Shown one piece after another: positions 42,948 to 51,500 of a stretch of 64,000 bases of DNA (the stretch's first letter is position 1; each line of letters begins with the position of its first letter). The DNA is taken from assembly GCF_030679875.1 (NCBI RefSeq), contig NZ_JAUXSP010000023.1:1-64000 (forward strand), in the 5' to 3' direction. The DNA is from Phenylobacterium sp. (lineage in GTDB: Bacteria > Pseudomonadota > Alphaproteobacteria > Caulobacterales > Caulobacteraceae). Below the pieces are notes generated by a model. That model did not search any database, was not told where the DNA came from, and saw only the letters and a program-made list of their open reading frames with translations. A program made the position numbers and the translations under genes.

Positions 42948-42973
42948 TGTAACAATGAGGGCGATCAAGCGTC
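42948..42973 (+). promoter_or_regulatory. ECF-type promoter of the ECF sigma gene (autoregulation)
   Basis: TGTAAC (42948-42953), 16-bp spacer, CGTC (42970-42973). ECF factors often control their own gene, so this is the best evidence for which factor uses the motif. The leader to 43107 is about 125 bases. Confidence 0.7.
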
Positions 42974-43106
42974 TTCGAGAGCGCGTCATGGCTGTAGGAG
43001 TCGCTCACTGTCCGGAGCGTTAACGTCCTTCAGCTAGTCGCTATTCGCGTCGCCAGGCCTGAGCCATGTCAAGGTGAGGCAAAACAGGAGCAATCAGGAA
43101 CCTGCC

Positions 43107-43760
43107 ATGAGCTCCCGTCCCGATCCTTCTCCCGCCGCCGAATCCGACCCCGATGAGAACCCGTCAGCGGTGACGGCTGCTGACGCGGCCGTCCGGCGCG
43201 AGCTCGTCGAGTGTCATCGCGATTTCCTGACCTTCCTGCGTCGCCGGCTGGGGAACCCACATGACGCGGAGGACGTGCTGCAGGAGTTCATCGCCCGCGC
43301 GTTGGATCGCTCCAAGCACCTCCGGGACGTGCAGTCCGTTCGTGGCTGGCTCAGCCGGGTTCTGGCGACGACGCTGGTCGATCACTACCGGCGCGCGGCC
43401 CGTCGAAAAGACTCTCCGCGCGACCCGGCTGACCTTGAGGCGCTCGCCGTCGCGCCGGACCCTGAAATCGAAGCGGCCGTCTGCTTCTGTCTCTATCGTC
43501 TGCTCCCGACCCTAAAGCCCGAATACAGCGAACTGATCTGGCGGGTCGATCTACTCGACGAGCCCCGCGACCGGGTCGCCGCGTCGCTTGGGCTGACGCT
43601 CAACAACGTCAACGTGCGTCTCCACCGCGGGCGTAGGGCGCTGCGGGCGAGGCTCGAGGAGATCTGCCTGACCTGTCCACAACACGGATTCCTCGATTGC
43701 CGGTGCGATGAGGGTGAGCGGATCCGTCTGATCCGCGCGCGGCAGGCGGCCGCGGGCTAA
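43107..43760 (+). CDS. CorE-like ECF sigma factor with Cys-rich C-terminus, copy 1
   Basis: A 217-residue ECF sigma factor. Region 2 is at about 40-105 (DAEDVLQEFIARALDR...LVDHYRRAARRKDSP) and region 4 at about 135-185 (LDEPRDRVAASLGLTLNNVNVRLHRGRRAL in pieces). It ends in a Cys-rich tail: ICLTCPQHGFLDCRCDEG. A C-terminal cysteine domain is the hallmark of CorE-like (ECF44) factors, which sense metals, notably copper, directly and lack an anti-sigma factor. No anti-sigma gene is adjacent. The start at 43107 has AGGAA nearby. Confidence 0.85.
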   Translation: MSSRPDPSPAAESDPDENPSAVTAADAAVRRELVECHRDFLTFLRRRLGNPHDAEDVLQEFIARALDRSKHLRDVQSVRGWLSRVLATTLVDHYRRAARRKDSPRDPADLEALAVAPDPEIEAAVCFCLYRLLPTLKPEYSELIWRVDLLDEPRDRVAASLGLTLNNVNVRLHRGRRALRARLEEICLTCPQHGFLDCRCDEGERIRLIRARQAAAG

Positions 43761-43889
43761 GCCGCAGGCACGGGCCACGACATAAGGGACGATGTTCTGT
43801 CAATGCGGCGCGCTCACCAAGCAGATGGCTTCCTAGCGGCTACGATCTTCTCCGCTCCAGTAGGAATCTAAGGGGGTCGTTTCTTGGAT

Positions 43890-45539
43890 TCAGCGCCCAC
43901 CGCTCGAGCTAGCCAGGGCCTGCTGGGCGTCGCCCTGGATAACCGCTAGGTGATGCGGATCGACGAAACTCTCCGCATAAATCTTGTTGAGGGGCTCGGT
44001 CCCTGACGGGCGGGCGGCGAACCACCCGCTCTTGGCCTTAACCTTCACGCCGCCGAACGGCTCGCCGCGGGGGCTGGCGATCTCTACCGACAACACGGGC
44101 TCGCCGCCAAGCTCAGCAAGTTGCAGATCCTGCGGTCTGAGGCCCCGCAGCCAGGCTTTTTGCTGCGGTGTGGCTGGGGCATCTAGACGTTCATAGTAGG
44201 AGGGCCCGATTGCGTCGGCCACCGACGTGTAGACCATGCTGGGGTCCTGGCCGGTTCGCGCAAGGATTTCAGCGGCCAGAAGCCCGAGGCTGAAACCGTC
44301 CTTCTCCGTTGTCCAAAGCGACCCGTCGAGCCTTCGGAACACCGCGCCCGCACTCTCCTCGCCCGCGAAGCCCAGGGCGCCGTCGGAAAGTCCATCGACG
44401 AACCAGCGAAATCCCACCGGCGTCTCAACCAGCGGCCGCCGGAGTCTGGCGGCAAGCCTGTCGATGAGGGCGCTTGTGACCATGGTCTTGCCGATCGCTA
44501 GCCCCCCAGGCCAAGTGGGACGGTGTTCAAACAGGTAGGCGACCGCTGTGGCCAAGTAACGGTTCGGCTCCATCAGACCACCCGAAGGCGTCACCACACC
44601 GTGCCGGTCGGCGTCCGGGTCGTTGCCGAACGCAATGTCGAAGCGCGCCCGCAGGTCGACCAGCCGGGCCATCGCATAGGGCGAGGAGCAATCCATACGA
44701 GTCTCACCGTCATGGTCAGCGGTCATGAAGGCGAACCGCGGATCCACGGTTTCGCTGACGACGGAGCCCTGCAGCCCGTAAGTCTCCAGGACCAGAGGCC
44801 AGTACTCGGCGCTGGCCCCGCCCAAGGGATCGATCCCAATACGCACCCCAGCGGCGCGGATCGCTCCAAGGTCCACCACCTGCGGCAACTCGGCGATGAA
44901 GGCAGTCCGATAGTCGTAACGCGCCGCACGCGAAGACCGAGCCGCGCGGGCATAAGGAACGCGCGGAACGTCCCGCAACGCCGTAGGAAGGGCAGCGTTG
45001 GCGAGCCGCTCGATCGCCTCGGTGATCCGGGGTTCGGCTGGCCCGCCGTGCGGCGGATTGTACTTCAAGCCGCCATCCTGGGGCGGATTGTGAGACGGCG
45101 TGAGAATGATCCCGTCCGCCAGCCCTGAGGTGCGCCCCCTATTGTAGTGCAGGATGGCGTGCGACACCGCAGGCGTCGGCGTGTAGCCGTCCCGGGTGTC
45201 GAGCATCACCGTAACGCCGGCGGCGACGAAGACCTCAACGGCCGTCCTGAGCGCGGGCTTTGAGAGCGCGTGGGTGTCGCCCGCCAGGAACAGCGGTCCA
45301 TGGACGCTCGCGGCTTTGCGGTGACGACAGACGGCGGCGCAGATCGCCACGACATGCGCCTCATTGAAGGTCCCCGCGAGCGCCGAGCCGCGATGGCCGG
45401 AGGTCCCGAAGGCGACGCCTTGGGACGGATCTGTCGGGTCGGGGCGGACCGCCGTGTAGGCGTCGATGAGCTCGGAGACATCGATCAGATCCGCCTTCGC
45501 GACGGGGCGTCCTGCCCGGGAATCCACGCTACGGGTCAA
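43890..45539 (-). CDS. pgm: Phosphoglucomutase (alpha-D-glucose-specific)
   Basis: A 549-residue enzyme interconverting glucose 1- and 6-phosphate. It shows the active-site motif TPSHNPPQDGGLKYNPPHGGPAE (about 139-161, in pieces), the metal loop GNDPDADRHG (about 297-306), GEESAGAVF and the phosphate-binding RPSGTEPLNKIY near the C-terminus. It starts at TTG 45539, overlapping the glucan synthase stop, or at GTG 45527. Co-translation with the synthase fits supply of UDP-glucose via glucose 1-phosphate. Confidence 0.9.
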   Translation of the reverse strand: MTRSVDSRAGRPVAKADLIDVSELIDAYTAVRPDPTDPSQGVAFGTSGHRGSALAGTFNEAHVVAICAAVCRHRKAASVHGPLFLAGDTHALSKPALRTAVEVFVAAGVTVMLDTRDGYTPTPAVSHAILHYNRGRTSGLADGIILTPSHNPPQDGGLKYNPPHGGPAEPRITEAIERLANAALPTALRDVPRVPYARAARSSRAARYDYRTAFIAELPQVVDLGAIRAAGVRIGIDPLGGASAEYWPLVLETYGLQGSVVSETVDPRFAFMTADHDGETRMDCSSPYAMARLVDLRARFDIAFGNDPDADRHGVVTPSGGLMEPNRYLATAVAYLFEHRPTWPGGLAIGKTMVTSALIDRLAARLRRPLVETPVGFRWFVDGLSDGALGFAGEESAGAVFRRLDGSLWTTEKDGFSLGLLAAEILARTGQDPSMVYTSVADAIGPSYYERLDAPATPQQKAWLRGLRPQDLQLAELGGEPVLSVEIASPRGEPFGGVKVKAKSGWFAARPSGTEPLNKIYAESFVDPHHLAVIQGDAQQALASSSGGR

Positions 45540-48500
45540 GCCGCACCAGCCTTCGGGTCGACGGCGCCCAGCCGGACGCGCAGACGCCGGACGCCGTCCG
45601 CTGAGCTGAGGGGTATGCGCAACGGTCGCTCGCGCAGCCGAAGGCCGTCCAGTACGGCTTCGGCGACGCCCCGGCAGACGCTGTCGGGGTTCTCCACCTC
45701 TATCTCGTAACGGGCGGCGCCAAACCGGTAGACGAGCTTGAAGCCTGGCCAGTGTCGCGGAATGCACGGATCGAGCAGCAGGGCGTCGCCATGGCGCCGC
45801 AGGCCGAGAAGCGACTCTAGTCCCGCGCGGTACATCCAGCCGGCGGCGCCTGTGTACCAGGTCCAACCGCCCCGCCCGAGGTGCGCCGGGTGCGAATAGA
45901 TGTCGGCAGCGACCACGTAGGGCTCAACCTTGTACCGCTGGGCCTCAGATGGCGTGCGGCTATGATTGATCGGGTTGAGCATGGCGAGCAGGCTTGCGGT
46001 CCTGTCACCGTCCCCCACCGCTGCGAAGGCCATCGCCGTCCAGACCGCGGCGTGAGTGTATTGGCCGCCGTTCTCTCGCACGCCGACCGGGTAGCCCTTG
46101 ATATAACCGGGGTCCTTCGGACCCTTGTCGAAGGGTGGCGTGAACAACAGAGCTAGGCCGGCGTCGGCGTCGATCAACTCACGTTCAACCGCGGCCAACG
46201 CCTGCCGCGCGCGCTTCGGCTCCGCCGCCCCGGAGAGCACGGCCCACGATTGCGCAATGGCGTCGATGCGGCACTCGTCGCTGTTGGGAGAGCCCAGCGG
46301 CGAGCCGTCATCGTACCAGCCGCGAAGGTACCAGTCGCCGCCCCACGCGCTCCGCTCGAGCGCGGCCTTTAGGCCCTCGGCGTGGGCAGCCCAGCGCTCT
46401 TCGTGCACCGCCTGCCCCCGAGCCGCCGCGAGCGGCGCGAAATCCGTCAAGGTGCGATGGAGAAACCAGCCCAACCACACGCTCTCGCCTCGGCCGTGCT
46501 GGCCGACGCGGTTCATGCCGTCGTTCCAGTCGCCGCCGCCGATCAACGGCGCGCCATGGCCCCCCACCTGCAGGCTGGCGTCGAGCGCCCGCGCGCAATG
46601 TTCGAAGAGGCTGGCGCTCTCGCCGGTTCCGGGATGGTAGAACGCCTCGGCCGCCGTCGGCTCAAGGGGCTGGCCTTCCAGGAACGGGATCGGCTCGTCG
46701 AGCACCGTGCGGTCTCCGGTCGCCGCGACATAGTTCGCGACCGCGTAAGCCAGCCACACCCGGTCGTCGGAAAAGCGGGTGCGGACCCCCTGGCCAGAGT
46801 GGGGCAGCCACCAGTGCTGCACGTCGCCTTCGGGGAACTGGCGCGCCGCCGCCCTGAGCAAGTGCTCGCGGGCGGTTTCGGGTGACGCATGCACCAGCGC
46901 CATCACGTCCTGCAGCTGATCGCGGAAACCATAGGCGCCGCTCGCCTGATAGAACCCGGCCCTCGCCCATAAGCGGGACGCGACGGTCTGGTAGAGCAGC
47001 CAGCCATTGAGCATCAGGTCCAGGGCTGGGTCGGGGGTTTGCACCTGTACGGCCCCTAGGAGACGCTCCCAATAGGCGTCTACTTCCGCCAGAACTTCAT
47101 CCAAATCAGCCTGACGGTAACGCGCGATCAGCTCGCGGGCGGAGCCGGCGTCATCGCCCTCCCCGATGAGGAAGACCAGCTCGCCCGTCTCCCCGGGCGC
47201 GAGCGCCAGGGGCGCATCCATGGCCCCACAGGGATCGAGCGCGGCCCCTGTTCGGCCGGAGAGCGCCTCGCCCGCCAGACCCGCTGGCCGACGCAGGCTG
47301 CCGTTGCGACCGATGAATTCCCGCCGATCGCCCGTCCAGCTCGTCTGGCGGCCACAGGCGTCCAGAAACGCCACCCGCTCCCCAAAGCTGGGATCCCAGC
47401 GGTTCTGGGCCATCAGGCCCCCGCTCGCTTCATCGACGTGCGTGACCGTGAAGGGCGCTATCGCGCCCCGGCTTTTGCCGAGGACCCACTCCACATAGGC
47501 GCAGGCCGACAGCCGGCGCGGCCGGTTGGACAGATTGCGGACTTTCAGCCGCAGGATTTTCACCGGGTCGAGCAGCGGCGTATAGGCGAGGAGCTCCGTC
47601 TCGAAGTCGCCGACCGTGGCTTCAAACCGGCTGTAGCCGCGGCCGTGGCGGCAGACATAGGTCGCCTCTGGATCCCGCACCGGGTACGCGGTCGGGCTCC
47701 AGAGCTCGCCGGTTTCCATGTCGCGCAGGTACAACGCCTCGCCACCGCGATCGGCGACCGGGTCGTTCGACCAGGGGGTGAGCTGGTGCTCGCGGCTATT
47801 GAGGGCCCAGGTGTATCCCGAACCTTCCGCGGAGATCTGGAACCCGAAGCTCGGGTTGGCGACGACGTTGATCCAGGGCGCTGGCGTGGTCTGGCCAGGG
47901 CTGAGGACAACGACATACTCCCGGCCCTCGCGCGCGAAGCCGCCGATCCCGTTGTAGGCCTCCAGGTCTGGGACGGGCGATGACCGCAACGGCGTAGCGG
48001 GAACCTGCGGCGTCGCCAAAGGCGGCCGCGGCCACTCGCGCCGATCCCGTAGCCGGTCAAGCTGGTCTTCCAGCCGGCCGTGCTGCGCTGACAACACCAC
48101 CCTTGCTACCGACAACAGGCGGGCCTGGAGCGTTGGCGAAACGAGGTCCCCGCGCAGCACGTACACAGCGCCCGGCACAGGGTCCTCGTCTGGCGCGCGG
48201 CGGGATTGCGTCACGCGCACCAAGGCCTCTAACGCGCCTTGCAGGTCTTGGATGTAGGAGGCCGCGTGGTCATTCAGGATTACGACATCCACCGGAAGCC
48301 GCTGCAGCTTCCAGTATTCCGCAGCGTGGAGCAGGTCGCGGGCGGGGGCGAGATGTTCGAGGTCGTCTATCCGCAATAGGATCAGGGGCAGGTCGCCCGA
48401 TATGCCCAGGGCCCAGAGGTCCGGCTGCCCCCCCGCGCCTGCCGCCACCACCTCCGACGAGGGTCTGAGCGCAGGCGCCGCGTAGATCAGGTGGCCGGCC

Positions 48501-51500
48501 AAGCGCTGGAAGTTGTCGGCGTCCCGGTGGGTGACGCCGAGATGGCGCAGCTGCACCTGCGCCCGGGTCCACGCCAAGGCTGCGGCCCGTTCGCAGGCTG
48601 CGGTGTGCAGATGCTGATCCAACACCTCCAAGATGGCTTCGCGCGAGCCGGCGGCGAAGGTCCAGAAGGACACCTGGGCGGTAGCGCCGGGGGGGATCCG
48701 CACGCGTCGCCGAAGCGCGAAGATCGGATCGAGCACCGCGCCGGCCTGGCCGCTCAGCGGGCGGCTCTCGAAGACGGCGATCGGTGCGCGGACATCGCGG
48801 TTCCGGCCCAGGAAGCGCGCGCGATCGGTCTCGAATTCCGGTTTGCCGAGAGCCTCGCCTTCGACGATCGCCAGATGGGCGGCCCAGAGCTCAGGCTCCT
48901 CCGGCGCCCGGCGTCGACGGGTCGCAAGCAAGGCGCCCCCAAGCCCCGGATGGTGTTCCGTCTCCACGAACAGCTTGGAGAACGCCGGGTGGGCGGCGTC
49001 GGCGGCGTCGGGCGCAAGGACCAGCTCACCATATGAGGTGATTTCAACTTCGCGCTCGATGTCGCCTGCATTGGTCAAGGTCACGCGTCGGAGCTCCCCG
49101 TCATCCTCCGCGGAAACCAGCACCACGAGTTCAGTCACCAGGTCGCCATCGCGGCGCGAGTATTCCGCGCGGTCGGCGAAGAAGGTCACGCCATACTCCG
49201 ACGGCTCGGCGGCGGTAGGCTGATAGCAGGTGGACCAAACGCGCCCGCTAGCCACATCGCGCAGATAGATGAAAGCGCCCCAGTCGTCGCGCACGCTGTC
49301 TTCGCGCCAGCGCGTTAGCGCCTGGCTTCGCCAGCGGCTGCAACCGCCTCCCGCAGCGGTGAGCAGCACGCTGTAGCGACCGTTCGACAAAATGTGGGTG
49401 GCGGGACTCGCGCCGTGCGGTGTGGAGTAGTGGCGCCCGCGCGCCAGTTCCGGCGCCTGGGTCAAGTGCGGGACCGCGCGCTCGGCGGCGGCCGTCGCCG
49501 GCCGGACGTCGCGCGGCATGCGCTCGTGCAGGAGGAGCTCGGCGGCCTGAACCAGCGGATCGGCGTGGAAGCGCTCGCGTAACAGTCCGCCCAGCAACGT
49601 ATTTGCCAAGGCGGTGACCGTCATCCCCTGGTGATGGGCCATGAACGATCGCACGATAGCGACACGGGCGCCTTCCGGCACCCGCGCGGGCGTGTAGTCC
49701 AAAGCCTCATAGAAGCCGTGGCGTCCCTTTGCGCCCGCCGCGGTCAAGACGCCGAAGTTGGCGACGGCTTCGCGCGGATCGATCATCGCGGCGAGCGCTG
49801 TCGCATAGGGTGCGACGACGGCCTCCTCGTCGAGGCCTCGCTTGAGACCGAGCCCCGGAATCCCGAAGTTGGAGTATTGGTAGGTGAACTCGAGATCCCG
49901 CGCGTTGAACCCAGATTCCGAGACGCCCCAGGGCCGGCCATGGCTCCGCCCGTAAGCAATTTGGCGGCGGACGACCGCCCGCAGCGACCGCTCCAGCAGA
50001 CTGCCGGCCGGCGAGCGCATCACCAGCGACGGCATCAGGTACTCGAACATGGACCCCGACCAGGAAATCAGGGCCGCGCCTTCAGGCGTGGGGGTTACAG
50101 CGTGACCGAGTCTAAACCAGTGACGCGCCGGCACGTCGCCCTTAGCGATGGCGAGGAAGCTCGCCAGCCGGGCCTCAGAGGCCAACAAATCGTAGCAGTT
50201 GGCGTCCAGCGCCCCATCGGCGACGCGGTAGCCGATCGACAGGAGCTTGCGGTCTTGATCGAGCAGGAAGCCGTACTCCATCTCCAGCGCCAGCTGGCGC
50301 GCGGCGGCTTCCGCCGCTGCGAGACGGCGGTCCAGCTCAGAGAATTCCAAGTCGCGGAGATGGCTGCGGAGCCCCGCCTCCACTGCGGATAGCCAATGGG
50401 CCAGCTCCGCAGCGTCCTCGCGTTCCGCCAGCAGACCCCTCAGCGGTTCGGCGAGTCCCGCCCATTCGCGCAGGACATCGTCCAAAGTTCGGGCGTCCTT
50501 TCCCTCCTCACTTCGGCGCAAGGTCCCCGAGAGGTCCCGTAGCGCCCCCTCCAGGCGCTCCCAGGTCTGATGTGCGGACACCGCAGGCGCGCAGAGCGGC
50601 GCCAATTCCTCCCTGGCGAGGTCGACGGCGTCGGACACGCCGGCCCACCGCGCCTGCGGCGGGAGCGGCTGGGCCCGCCACGCACGGCAGCTCGCCGCGA
50701 GCGTCAGCAGGCATCCAGCCAAGTTGCCGCTGTCCACGGTGGACACATAAAGCGGCTCCAGCGCGCGCAGATCGCGCGTGTCATACCAGTTGAGCAAGTG
50801 GCCGCGGCGGCGGTCCATGCGCTGCAAGGTGGCCAGCGTGGCCTCTATACGCTCGAGGGCGTCGCCGACGCCGATCCAACCGAGATCGCGCGCGCAGACG
50901 GTCGAGAGCAGGTAGAGACCAATGTTGGTGGGAGATGTGCGGTGGGCGACGGCCGGGGGATCTTCCTGGACGTTGTCCGGCGGCAGGTGGTTGTCGGCGG
51001 CGGTGACGTAGGTTTCGAAGTAGCGCCAGGTCCGGCGCGCCGTCAGACGCAGCGCGGCCGTGTCGGCCGCGGTCAGCTCGCCCGCTTCCGGCAGGGGTTG
51101 AATTCGGCTGATCCGCTGAGCGACCAACGGCGCGAACAGCCAGGCGAATGAGATGCTCACCCCGAGCGGCCAAGCCTCGCCGGACCCGATCGCACTGATC
51201 GCAAGGCCTGCGCAGGCCAGGGGCAATACGCCCCACATCCGTCGATAGAAGTCTGAGACGTCCAACGGCAGGCCTGCCGCGAGCTGGGCTGCGGGCACCC
51301 ATTCCAGCAGTCGGCGGCGGGTGACAAACAGGCGCCATAGCGTCCGAACGATGGCGTCGGACATGAGCCAGGCCTGGTGGGGCAGAAGCGTGACCAGCAG
51401 CAGGGCGCGGGCGGTCGCGACGCGGAGGTCTGCGCCCATGCCTCTCAGTCGGTCTCGCGTGCGTATCCCTGCAGTGCGCGGCGCAAGGTCATCGATCAGC

